A DNA stretch of 64,000 bases from Streptomyces galbus (GTDB lineage: Bacteria > Actinomycetota > Actinomycetes > Streptomycetales > Streptomycetaceae), in the NCBI RefSeq assembly GCF_005280195.1, contig NZ_SZPR01000002.1, positions 1 to 64,000 of the forward strand, given 5' to 3'. How positions within the stretch are numbered: position 1 is the first letter of the stretch; every line of letters starts with the position of its first letter. Position numbers and translations under genes: made by a program. Below are positions 36,080-43,895 of this stretch, in pieces. The notes under the pieces are model-generated. The model did no database searches and was not told where the DNA came from. It was given only the letters and a program-made list of their open reading frames with translations.

Positions 36080-37942
36080 TCACACCCCCGAGCCGGTGTT
36101 CTCCCGGGCGCGTGCCAGGGAGTCGAGCCGGGTGAGCACCCCGAGGGCGAGCGCGTAGGCGGTGCCGGGCTGGACGTCGACGAGGGCGCGGGCGCGGCGC
36201 AGGTCGACCTCGACGGCCATCATGGCCTCGCCCTGCCGGCTCTTGGCGGGCGGCGCGGGCTGGTCCATCTGCACCTTGCCGAACAGGTGGGCGGCCTCGC
36301 TGATCATCTCCCGGGCCAGGGTGGCGAGTTGGGCGCTGCGGATCGGCGGCTGGGCGTACAGGCCGTACGCGGCGACCATGCACTCGGTGACGCGCTCGGT
36401 GACGCTCCAGGAGACGGGGCCCTGCGGGGCGGGGCTCTGGCGGACCGGTGACTCGGGGTAGACGGCGTGGACGTTGTCCCACAGGCCGGCGCCGGAGCCG
36501 TCGCCGATGCGGCGCTGCCAGAGGTGTTCGAGGATGTCCTCGGCGAGCCGGAGCAGCCGGTCCTGGGCGTCGCTGCGCCGGGACAGCGAGCAGAGCTGCA
36601 CGGTCCGCTTGAGCAACTGCGCGGAGAAGTCGGACATGGTCCACTTCATGGCCGGGCCGATCTCCTCGCTGCCGAGCAGCGGCAGGCTGACGCCCGGGTT
36701 GTGCAGGGTGATCGCCGGGTCGTCGCGGGTCATGCCGCTGGTGACGCGGCCGCGTTCGGCGAGGCGCTCCATGACGGCGACGGTGCGGGTGAGGTCGTCG
36801 TCGGTGGCGCGGCGGCGGACCAGGTCGTGCACCAGGATGGAGGCCACGGACAGGGAGAAGTACTCCGACTCGAGCTGCTGGAGCGTGGTTCGCCAGGGGA
36901 TCTCCTCCAGCGGCCAGGTCCCGTCGCCGAAGCGGGCGATGGCCGACCAGTACTGCTGGGTGATCTCCCAGCGCAGCCGCAGCGCGTCGGCGAGCTTCTG
37001 CTGTTCGGCGTTGAGCAGGCCGAGGACGAGGGTGCGCTCGGAGAACAGGTCGGGGATGCCGTCCAGGGCGACCACGGTGAAGTACAGGTAGGGCACCGCG
37101 CCGGCCACGCCCTGGGGCTGCTTGCCGACCGGTTCGCCGGTCTCGACCTCGGGTGCGTCGCGCACGACGCTCCAGGACCAGCCGCACTCGAACAGGCGGT
37201 TGTCGTTGCGCAGTCGGTCGGCGATGTCGCTGTCGAGGCCGAGGGTGACGCTTTCGCTGATGACGGCGCGCAGGGCCTTGAAGCGGTCCTGGAAGCGCTG
37301 GACGACCTGCCGTTCGGACAGCCGGCCCTGGCCCAGCAGCCGGACCAGGGACTGGCCCTGCGGGGAGGGGACGTCGACGACGTTGACCGTGAAGGAGCGC
37401 AGCAGGGCGACCATGGCGGCGGTCAGCCGGGTGCTGGTGGCCTCCTGGAGCCGGTCGATGAGCGCCAGGGTGCTCGGGCGCTGGGTCTTGGTCCGGTAGA
37501 CCTTGAGGAAGCCGAGGGTGGCCAGGCACAGCGTGACCGACATCGAGTAGGAGTCGACCACGCCGGTCTCGCGCTGTTCCTTGGCCAGCTCCTGGGCGGG
37601 GTCCGCGGCGGTGAAGTAGTGGCCGCCGGAGAAGGTCGGGCTGTCGCCGTTGCGGTGCCGGTCCATGAAGGCGGTGAGGACCTTCACCAGGTTGCCGGGG
37701 ATCTCCGCGGAGTCGCCCGCGGCGCGCAGGGCCCGCTCCACGTCCTCCTGGGTGGTGTCCGGATCGTCCAGGCGGAACGAGGTGATCTCCGTCGCCGGGT
37801 ACAGCAGGCAGAGCAGCCGCTCCGCGTCGGCGACGCTGCTGCGCCCTCCCCACTCACCCCAGTCCCACTCCCCGTCCGCGAAGGAGTGGCGGGCCACTGA
37901 CTGCCACACCTCGAGCAGGTTCTGACGCGGTTTGATCTGCAT
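36080..37942 (-). CDS. SCO2524-family large helical protein, unknown function
   Basis: The 620-residue protein is largely helical with many Leu/Arg/Glu heptad-like stretches and no TM segment or known motif. Notable stretches are NLLEVWQSVARHSFADGEWD at the N-terminus (with Trp repeats WDWGEWGG), SMSVTLCLATLGFLKVYRTK in the first third, and MKWTMSDFSAQLLKRTVQLC and LRLAEDILEHLWQRR in the second half. It could be a scaffold or a partner of the P-loop ATPase. ATG 37942 is preferred because GAGGGGA lies 6 nt upstream; ATG 37948 and TTG 37957 are too close to that site. It lies 53 bp downstream of the methyltransferase gene. Confidence 0.7.
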   Translation of the reverse strand: MQIKPRQNLLEVWQSVARHSFADGEWDWGEWGGRSSVADAERLLCLLYPATEITSFRLDDPDTTQEDVERALRAAGDSAEIPGNLVKVLTAFMDRHRNGDSPTFSGGHYFTAADPAQELAKEQRETGVVDSYSMSVTLCLATLGFLKVYRTKTQRPSTLALIDRLQEATSTRLTAAMVALLRSFTVNVVDVPSPQGQSLVRLLGQGRLSERQVVQRFQDRFKALRAVISESVTLGLDSDIADRLRNDNRLFECGWSWSVVRDAPEVETGEPVGKQPQGVAGAVPYLYFTVVALDGIPDLFSERTLVLGLLNAEQQKLADALRLRWEITQQYWSAIARFGDGTWPLEEIPWRTTLQQLESEYFSLSVASILVHDLVRRRATDDDLTRTVAVMERLAERGRVTSGMTRDDPAITLHNPGVSLPLLGSEEIGPAMKWTMSDFSAQLLKRTVQLCSLSRRSDAQDRLLRLAEDILEHLWQRRIGDGSGAGLWDNVHAVYPESPVRQSPAPQGPVSWSVTERVTECMVAAYGLYAQPPIRSAQLATLAREMISEAAHLFGKVQMDQPAPPAKSRQGEAMMAVEVDLRRARALVDVQPGTAYALALGVLTRLDSLARARENTGSGV

Positions 37943-37994
37943 GCCCATTCCCCTCAAACAGGCCCGACTACCTGGCGGCGACCGAGAATGCCGG

Positions 37995-38765
37995 TCATTC
38001 CTTCCGGCGGCCGCAGACCAGAATCATTCCGGTGTGCCCGTGCCGCACGAGATGGCCGACGTCGGCCATGCGGTGCACGTCGTCGAGATGGGCGAAGCCC
38101 TCGAGTGCGGCGCACACCTCGGCGATGTCGATGTCATAGGTGGCCGGGAATTCCAGATCCCCCACCCGGTATCCCTCGGAATGCTCCATGAACGCGGCAG
38201 CGAAAGGCGCACCCGGTTTCAGCACGTGCATGAAGCAGCCGACTCCGCGGCGGAATTCATCCAGGGATTCGGTGATGGACTCGGCGACGAAGAACATCGT
38301 GCCGATGTCCCATCGGGTGTCCGCTCGGCAGAGGTCGAAAAGGCTGCCCTGAACGGGCACTGCGGCCTCACTGAAGAAATCCCGGGAATCGAATCCCCGG
38401 TACTCCCGGTCCTCGCGCAGCACCTTCCAGAACTGCTCCCAGTGCCCGTCGTAGTCGGGGCGCTGGCCCTCCAGGTACCGGATGTTGTTCGCCGACCACT
38501 CCAGCAGGGTGATGTTCCTGCACCACGGGAGCATCGCGAGCGAGGGGTAGAGGTTGGGACCCGCACCGACGTCGATCCCCGAAAGCACCCGGTCGCTCCC
38601 CCGCAGCCGGCCGCTGAAATGATCGCGTACACGGGAAACGATCTCCTCGTCCACGGTCTTCATGTCGAGGTAGTTATTGCCGATGTACGCACCGGGGTCG
38701 AAGGAGTCCCATGGAACATCCTTATTGAGCGTCGGCTGCTCAGCGGTGTGCGGTCCCGAGGTCAT
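37995..38765 (-). CDS. SCO2525-family SAM-dependent methyltransferase
   Basis: The 256-residue protein resembles NNMT/PNMT-type methyltransferases: IGNNYLDMKTVDEEIVSRV near the N-terminus, SAM motif I GIDVGAGPNLYPSLAM (about 63-78), an acidic end of strand 2 in ITLLEWSANNIRYL, the post-motif DIGTMFFVAESITESLDEF, and a VLKPGAPFAAAFMEHSEGY strand 5. The substrate is unknown; relatives methylate small amines. No Shine-Dalgarno site is present and a TAGGCT hexamer ends 5 bp before ATG 38765, so the cluster may begin as a leaderless transcript here. It is first in the minus-strand cluster. Confidence 0.8.
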   Translation of the reverse strand: MTSGPHTAEQPTLNKDVPWDSFDPGAYIGNNYLDMKTVDEEIVSRVRDHFSGRLRGSDRVLSGIDVGAGPNLYPSLAMLPWCRNITLLEWSANNIRYLEGQRPDYDGHWEQFWKVLREDREYRGFDSRDFFSEAAVPVQGSLFDLCRADTRWDIGTMFFVAESITESLDEFRRGVGCFMHVLKPGAPFAAAFMEHSEGYRVGDLEFPATYDIDIAEVCAALEGFAHLDDVHRMADVGHLVRHGHTGMILVCGRRKE

Positions 38766-38776
38766 GGTTCAGCCTA
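38766..38776 (-). promoter_or_regulatory. candidate -10 of the SCO2521-2525 cluster
   Basis: TAGGCT (38776-38771 on the minus strand) is followed by five bases and then ATG 38765. This fits a leaderless transcript. A matching -35 was not found. Confidence 0.35.
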
Positions 38777-38874
38777 GCAGCAGCCCGGGGGTTGTAGGAC
38801 CGGCCCACATGGGGCAATCATGGACGATCATAAGGTAATCACGCAAGGTCCGATGCGTCACTTAAGGGGAACTC

Positions 38875-39393
38875 ATGATTCCTCCCAGGGATCGCTATCC
38901 GTCGGCCCCGGGTTCGTTTCTGAGCCGGACGGCACGGAAAAGACCACCGCGGATCAGAGCGGTCACCGAGACGGACCTACCCGACATCGTCCGTGTCGAC
39001 AAGGAGGCATTTCCGGCCGCTCCCTATCCATTCTTCGTGGTGCGCCAGTTCTTCGACGCGTTCCGTGAGCACATGTTCGTGCTGGAGGACGGCGACGGCG
39101 AACTCAGGGGCTATGTGATGTCGACGGGCACCGACGACGCCGAGAGCTGGATCCTAAGCCTCGCGGTCACGGCGGAGGTGCGCCGGCAGGGGTGGGGGCG
39201 GCAGCTCATGACCGAGGTGCTGAGCCATCTGCGCGGCCGGGGCGCGCACACCGTGGTCCTGTCCGTCGAGCCCGACAACGCCACCGCCATCGCGCTCTAC
39301 GACTCCCTCGGCTTCACCCCGGCCCCCGGCGGCCCCCTGCGCGACTACTTCGGCCCGGGCGAACACCGCCTGCTGATGACCCTGGCCCTGTGA
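38875..39393 (+). CDS. GNAT-family N-acetyltransferase
   Basis: The 172-residue protein has a GNAT fold: IRAVTETDLPDIVRVDKEAF, central strand SWILSLAVTAEVRRQGWGRQ with the acetyl-CoA loop RRQGWGRQL, and VVLSVEPDNATAIALYDSLGF, similar to RimI-type enzymes. The first 27 residues are basic and probably disordered. ATG 38875 follows AAGGGGA. It is divergent from the methyltransferase cluster with a 109-bp spacer, and may belong to the same locus. Acceptor substrate unknown. Confidence 0.88.
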   Translation: MIPPRDRYPSAPGSFLSRTARKRPPRIRAVTETDLPDIVRVDKEAFPAAPYPFFVVRQFFDAFREHMFVLEDGDGELRGYVMSTGTDDAESWILSLAVTAEVRRQGWGRQLMTEVLSHLRGRGAHTVVLSVEPDNATAIALYDSLGFTPAPGGPLRDYFGPGEHRLLMTLAL

Positions 39394-39429
39394 GTCCGTG
39401 AGCACGTGAGCCTGTGAGCCCGTGACCGG
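39390..39429 (+). repeat. GTGAGCNN octamer tandem repeat at the GNAT stop codon
   Basis: Four and a half units (GTGAGTCC, GTGAGCAC, GTGAGCCT, GTGAGCCC, then GTGACCGG) start inside the last codon of the acetyltransferase gene. Each unit carries an in-phase or shifted TGA. Confidence 0.7.
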
Positions 39430-39469
39430 CACCGGCGCCGTCGACCTCGCGGCGGCGCCGGTGCCGGTC
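39424..39469. terminator. strong bidirectional terminator, 17-bp stem
   Basis: 39424-39440 pairs perfectly with 39453-39469 (core ACCGGCACCGGCGCCG) around a 12-base loop. It stands between the convergent GNAT and phosphatase-like genes. Confidence 0.8.
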
Positions 39470-39483
39470 GGCTTCCGGACGGA

Positions 39484-39948
39484 TCAAGGGCGTCGCCCTG
39501 CCGCCCCGAACCGCCGTACGTAGCGGGCCTGCCAGGGGGTCTCGACCGCGCGCCGGTGGTAGTGCCGGCGCACGTACGCCACCGCCTGCTCGGCGGGAAC
39601 GCCGTCCAGCACCGCCAAGCACGCCAGCGCCGTGCCCGTCCGGCCGCGCCCGCCGCCGCAGGCGACCTCCACCCGCCCGGTCGCGGCCCGCCGCCACGCC
39701 TCGGTGAGCGCGGCCGCCGCCTCGTCCGGGTCGGCGGGCAGCCGGAAGTCGGGCCAGCGGATCCAGCGCGCCTCCCAGGCGACGGCCGGCGGCGGCCCGC
39801 CGAGCAGGTAGAGCCCGTACGTCGGATCAGGACCGCCGGCCCGCGGCCGGCGCCGCAGCCCGCGCCCGCGCACCAGCCGCCCGGACGGCAGCCGCAGCAC
39901 CCCGGCGCCGCCCGCCTCCCAGGGGCTCACCCCACCGTCGTCGCCCAC
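39484..39948 (-). CDS. protein-tyrosine-phosphatase-like protein
   Basis: The 154-residue protein carries a CX5R P-loop, ACGGGRGRTGTALACLAVL (Cys 97, Arg 103), followed by the helix that supports it, and an upstream IRWPDFRLPADP stretch where tyrosine and dual-specificity phosphatases have their general-acid Asp. The N-terminus is very basic. It is short for the family and the usual HCxxGxxR is ACGGGRGR, with the His before Cys replaced by Ala. GTG 39948 or the in-frame GTG 39930 may start it. Probably phosphatase activity on a protein, lipid or nucleotide; untested. Confidence 0.65.
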   Translation of the reverse strand: MGDDGGVSPWEAGGAGVLRLPSGRLVRGRGLRRRPRAGGPDPTYGLYLLGGPPPAVAWEARWIRWPDFRLPADPDEAAAALTEAWRRAATGRVEVACGGGRGRTGTALACLAVLDGVPAEQAVAYVRRHYHRRAVETPWQARYVRRFGAAGRRP

Positions 39949-40098
39949 GGACCCTCACGCTCCCCTCCTCGAGACCGGACCCCCATCCGAGCGCACGTTC
40001 CGCACACCGGGCAAGCGGCACCGCCACGAAAACCCCCGGCCCCGCGGGCAACCCCCCACCGCCCCCCGGTGGTCTGGTGGGCGAGGAGGGGGTGCTGG

Positions 40099-40623
40099 AT
40101 GCAGGACGGGCTGGAGGACCAGTTCCAGGAGTTCGTCAGGGCGCGGTGGTCACGGCTGGTGCGTACCGCGTACCTGCTCACGGGCGACACCCACCACGCG
40201 GAGGACCTGACGCAGACCGCGCTGGCCAAGGCGTACCGCTCGTGGCGGCGCGTGGCGCGCGCCGACAACCCGGAGGCGTACGTCCGGCGGATGCTCGTCA
40301 CCTGCAACAGCGACCGCTTCCGCAAGCGCCGGGTCACGGAGTCGCTGACGGCGGCTCCGCCCGAGGTGGCCTGGCGGGACGAGGGCGCCGGCCGCGTCGA
40401 GGAGCGCGGGGTTCTCCTCGACGCGCTGGCCGCCCTGCCGCCGAAGCAGCGCGCGGTGGTGGTCCTGCGCTACTGGGAGGACCTGTCCGAGGCGGAGGTC
40501 GCCGAGGTGCTCGGCTGTTCGCCGGGCACGGTCAAGAGCCAGGCGTCCAAGGGCCTGGCCAAGCTGCGCGCCTGCCCGGGGCTGGCCCCGGCGGTGGCCG
40601 CGGGTCAGGGAGGCGAGCGGTGA
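40099..40623 (+). CDS. ECF sigma factor, SigE family
   Basis: The 174-residue protein has sigma region 2 (FQEFVRARWSRLVRTAYLLT, HHAEDLTQTALAKAYRSW) and region 4 (LPPKQRAVVVLRYWEDLSEA, EVLGCSPGTVKSQASKGLAK), the SigE-family ECF pattern of Streptomyces. ATG 40099 follows GGAGGGGG. Its stop overlaps the GTG of the next gene, so it is made together with a single-TM protein that may act as its membrane-side regulator. Confidence 0.92.
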   Translation: MQDGLEDQFQEFVRARWSRLVRTAYLLTGDTHHAEDLTQTALAKAYRSWRRVARADNPEAYVRRMLVTCNSDRFRKRRVTESLTAAPPEVAWRDEGAGRVEERGVLLDALAALPPKQRAVVVLRYWEDLSEAEVAEVLGCSPGTVKSQASKGLAKLRACPGLAPAVAAGQGGER

Positions 40624-41558
40624 GCGAGGAACCGCGTACGACGCAAGAGGACCAGGACGGCGAGGGGGTGCGGGACTTCGAGGAGCGCCTGCGCCGGCTG
40701 CTCGCCGAGGACGCCTACGCCCTCCACCCGGCGCCGGCGCCGTACCCGGTGATCCGGCGGCGGGGCGTGCTGGAGCGGCGGCGCCGGCTGGCGGTCGCCG
40801 GGCTGGCGCTGGCCGTGCTGGCGGTGGCGCCCGTGGGGGCGTACGCGTGGACCGGGGGGACCGGCGGACGGGGTGACGGCCCGGCGGCGGAGCCGTCGGC
40901 CGCCGCCCCGCGGAGCCCCTCGCCGACGGCCGCGGCGACACCCGCCGGGCCCGGACGGCCCGCCACCCCGGGGCAGTTGCTGGACGGGATCACCTTCGAG
41001 CAGGCCGCGGACGGCCTGGCCGAGTGCCTCGCCTACGGCCGGGAGGGCGACACGACCGCGGGGGCCGAGGCGCTGGGCGTGCCCGCCGACTACCGGCTCC
41101 TCCTCGCCCTGCGCAGCACCGGCGACTCCAACTCCCCGGGGGACGGGCGGTTCCTGGTGGCCGCCTCGGCGTCGCACCGGCTGATCTGCAAGCTCGTGGA
41201 CGACGAGGTGACCGCCCTGAACACCAGCGGCGGCGACCTGTCCGGCGACGGCCCCGGGCCGGTCTTCCCCGACATGAACGGCGGCAAGCTGTACCAGCAG
41301 TCGTTCCTGGACCGCGGCCGCTGGAAGCTGCCGTTCCGGTGGGGGGCCGTCGGCGCGGTGAAGCCGTCGGTGGCGAAGGTGACCGTGTCCTACGGCGGCG
41401 CGACGGCCCGGGCCGTCCTGGACCACGGCTGGTTCGTCGCCGCGGGCGTCCTGGACCGGCAGGTCACCGCGGCGCCTCACGTGAAGGGCTACGACTCCTC
41501 GGGCAAGCTGGTGTACGACTCGGACCACGACCCGTCGTACCAGCGCACCCTCCCGTAG
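40620..41558 (+). CDS. single-TM protein coupled to the ECF sigma factor
   Basis: The 312-residue protein begins with an acidic cytoplasmic segment (about 1-58, FEERLRRLLAEDAYALHP), a basic stop (RRRGVLERRRR), one TM helix (about 59-78), a Pro/Ala/Ser-rich linker and an extracytoplasmic domain of about 200 residues. The layout matches proteins that accompany SigE-family sigma factors and might hold the sigma at the membrane, but no anti-sigma motif (such as a zinc HxxxCxxC) is present. GTG 40620 overlaps the sigma stop by GTGA. Function inferred from position only. Confidence 0.8.
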   Translation: MSEEPRTTQEDQDGEGVRDFEERLRRLLAEDAYALHPAPAPYPVIRRRGVLERRRRLAVAGLALAVLAVAPVGAYAWTGGTGGRGDGPAAEPSAAAPRSPSPTAAATPAGPGRPATPGQLLDGITFEQAADGLAECLAYGREGDTTAGAEALGVPADYRLLLALRSTGDSNSPGDGRFLVAASASHRLICKLVDDEVTALNTSGGDLSGDGPGPVFPDMNGGKLYQQSFLDRGRWKLPFRWGAVGAVKPSVAKVTVSYGGATARAVLDHGWFVAAGVLDRQVTAAPHVKGYDSSGKLVYDSDHDPSYQRTLP

Positions 41559-41582
41559 GGTCCGCCCGGCACCAGGAGGACC

Positions 41583-42506
41583 ATGTCGCTGCCCGCTCCG
41601 CTCACCGGTGTGATCCCGCCCGTCTGCACCCCGCTGGGCCCGGACGGCGAGGTGGACGTGGACTCGCTGCTGCGGCTGGTCGACCACCTGGTGGCCGCCG
41701 GGGTGGACGGCCTGTTCCTGCTCGGGTCGACGTCGGAGGCCGCGTTCCTGACCGACGGGCAGCGGCGGCGGGTGGTGGAGGCGGTCACCGGGCACCTGGG
41801 CGGACAGCTGCCCGTGCTGGCCGGGGCGATCGACATGACCACGCCCCGCGTGCTGGAGCACATCGCGTCGGTGACGGCGGCGGGCGCGGACGGGGTGGTC
41901 GTCATCTCCCCGTTCTACGCCCGGCTCGGGCCGGCGGAGACGGCCCGCCACTTCCGGCTGGCCGCCGCGGCGAGCCCGGTCCCGGTCCTCGCCTACGACC
42001 TGCCGTCCGCCGGTCCCGCCGAGCTGTCCGCCGACCTCGTCGTGCGACTGGCGTCGGACGGGGTGCTGGCCGGCCTGAAGGACTCCAGCGGCGACCTGGC
42101 CGGCTTCCGCGACGTGGTCACCGGTACCCGTCACCTGCCCGGGTTCAGCGCCCTGACCGGCTCCGAGCTGCTGGTCGACGCGGCCCTCGCGCTGGGCGGC
42201 CACGGAGCCGTGCCCGGCCTCGCCAACGTCGACCCGGAGGGCTACGTCCGCCTGGACCGGCTGTGCCGGGCCGGACGCCGGGAGGAGGCCCGCGCCGTGC
42301 AGGAGCGGCTCTGCGCGCTGTACGGCCTGGTCCGCGTCGGCGCCGGCCGGATGGGGGCCGGCTCGTCCGCGCTGGGCGCGTTCAAGACGGCGCTCCACCT
42401 GCGCGGCGTGATCGCCTGCCCGGCGACGGCGGAACCCCAGGTGCCGCTGTCCGAGGCCGAGGTGGAGGAGGTGCGGCGGCACCTGCTCGAGGCCGGGCTC
42501 CTGTGA
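41583..42506 (+). CDS. DapA/NanA-family aldolase or dehydratase
   Basis: The 307-residue TIM barrel has the family layout: GVIPPVCTPLGPDGEVDVDS, GLFLLGSTSEAAFLT (phosphate/carboxylate binding GSTSE), the catalytic Tyr in VLAYDLPS (Tyr 138) and the Schiff-base Lys in GLKDSSGD (Lys 166). ATG 41583 follows a perfect AGGAGG. The family includes dihydrodipicolinate synthase, N-acetylneuraminate lyase and sugar-acid dehydratases. A sialidase gene lies convergently next door, which favours a sialic-acid lyase role, but motif differences do not settle it. Confidence 0.88.
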   Translation: MSLPAPLTGVIPPVCTPLGPDGEVDVDSLLRLVDHLVAAGVDGLFLLGSTSEAAFLTDGQRRRVVEAVTGHLGGQLPVLAGAIDMTTPRVLEHIASVTAAGADGVVVISPFYARLGPAETARHFRLAAAASPVPVLAYDLPSAGPAELSADLVVRLASDGVLAGLKDSSGDLAGFRDVVTGTRHLPGFSALTGSELLVDAALALGGHGAVPGLANVDPEGYVRLDRLCRAGRREEARAVQERLCALYGLVRVGAGRMGAGSSALGAFKTALHLRGVIACPATAEPQVPLSEAEVEEVRRHLLEAGLL

Positions 42507-42521
42507 CGACCGGAACCCGCC

Positions 42522-43763
42522 CTACAGCTCCGCCACCGGCAGCAGCCGGAAGGCGATCGCCTCGTACGGGCCCGTGCTGCCCGTCTCGTACAGCACCCCG
42601 GCCGTCCGCGGGTCCACCTGCACCAGGTCGGAGTAGGCGGCGGGCCGGTCCGACAGGGTGAGCGCCCGGGTGAAGGTGCCCCCGCCGTCGGTGCTGCGCC
42701 AGACGGCCAGCGCCCGGCGGGCGGCGGGCCGCGACGGCGCCGAGAACAGCAGCGGGGCGCCGGCGCCGTCGAGCTGGAGCACGCTGCCCTGGACCACGGG
42801 GACGTCCGCGAGCGTGGGCTGCGGGGCGAACGGGCGGGTGAGGGTGCGGCCGGCGTCGCCGGAGTGGGCGTCGACGCGGTTGCCGGGCGCGGTGCCGCCC
42901 TGGTCGCGGGCGTTGAGGTAGAGCCGTCCGTCGGGGAGCTGGGCGGCGGTGGTCTCGTTGACGTTCACGGTGCCGGCCGGGTCGTCGGGGTCGTCGTCGA
43001 CGTAGCCCAGGCCCCAGGTGCGGCCGCCGTCGTCGCTGAGCAGGCAGTGGCCGGCGTAGTGGCGGAACTCCCGGCCGGTGTCGGGGGAACCGGGCGGCGG
43101 GGGCGTGGAGTGGTCGGCGGGCACGACCAGCCGTCCCGCGTACGGGCCGCGGGTCAGGGCCACGGCGTGTCCGGGCCCGGTGGCGTACCAGCGCCAGGAC
43201 GCGGGCTTGACCGAGGCGGTGATCTCGCGCGGCGCGCCGAAGCGGTGTCCGTCGTCGTGGCTGTGCTGCACCCACACCCGGCGGCCCTGCCCGGGCGCGA
43301 CCTCGCCGCGCATGATCTGCGCCTCGGTGACGGTGCCGCCGTTGGAACAGCTCACCAGCACGACGGCGCCGGTGCGCGGGTCGACCACGGGGGCGGGGTT
43401 GCCCCGGGTGTCCCCGTGCCCGGCGGCGGCCACCGTCAGCGGGCCCCAGGTGCGGCCGCCGTCGGCGGAGCGGCGGACCACGAGGTCGATGTCCCCGGTG
43501 TCGCCGGGACCGTCGCGCCGGCCCTCGGCGAAGGCGAGCAGCGTGCCGCGCGGGGTGCGGACGACGGCGGGGATGCGGTAGGCGGCGTAACCGTCCCGGC
43601 CGGAGACGTAGGGCACGGAGGTGTCACGCGCTGCGGTGTCGGGCACGGGGACGCCGGGCGCGGTGCCGGGCGGGCGGCGCCCGGCGGCGGAGGCCGGGCG
43701 GGCGGTGGCGTACGGGGCGAGCGAGACGGCGGTGGCGAGGACGGCTCTGCGCAGGAGTGTCAT
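42522..43763 (-). CDS. secreted exo-alpha-sialidase, GH33
   Basis: The 413-residue protein has a signal peptide (RRAVLATAVSLAPYATARPA) and a six-bladed propeller. It shows the YRIPAVV motif (Arg of the triad), the FAEGR strand and Asp-boxes RSADGGRTWG, SDDGGRTWG and a weaker SGDAGRTLT, with the acid/base and nucleophile regions in the usual order. It removes terminal sialic acids, for scavenging or for host/symbiont glycans. ATG 43763 follows GAGGGACAGGG. Convergent with the DapA-family gene, whose product could split the released sugar. Confidence 0.9.
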   Translation of the reverse strand: MTLLRRAVLATAVSLAPYATARPASAAGRRPPGTAPGVPVPDTAARDTSVPYVSGRDGYAAYRIPAVVRTPRGTLLAFAEGRRDGPGDTGDIDLVVRRSADGGRTWGPLTVAAAGHGDTRGNPAPVVDPRTGAVVLVSCSNGGTVTEAQIMRGEVAPGQGRRVWVQHSHDDGHRFGAPREITASVKPASWRWYATGPGHAVALTRGPYAGRLVVPADHSTPPPPGSPDTGREFRHYAGHCLLSDDGGRTWGLGYVDDDPDDPAGTVNVNETTAAQLPDGRLYLNARDQGGTAPGNRVDAHSGDAGRTLTRPFAPQPTLADVPVVQGSVLQLDGAGAPLLFSAPSRPAARRALAVWRSTDGGGTFTRALTLSDRPAAYSDLVQVDPRTAGVLYETGSTGPYEAIAFRLLPVAEL

Positions 43764-43895
43764 CCCTGTCCCTCGGGAGGCGGGCCGGTGTCGCCCCCAT
43801 GCTGCCCGGGCGGGACGGCCGGGACCGGGCACGCCACGGCCCGGTCGTCCGCGCCGGCATGTTCCGCTTCCCGGTGGCTCAGGACGTCCCGCGGC

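Noticed and set aside
34164..37853. A 1229-aa minus-strand frame spanning three genes
   Set aside because: Only its last 331 codons (SCO2522 family) have protein-like composition; the rest is Arg/Pro/Gly-rich and overlaps the well-supported P-loop and SCO2524 genes in another frame.
38766..38874. A small gene between the methyltransferase and GNAT genes
   Set aside because: The 82-codon frame at 38820 overlaps the GNAT start, lacks a ribosome site and has no protein-like pattern.
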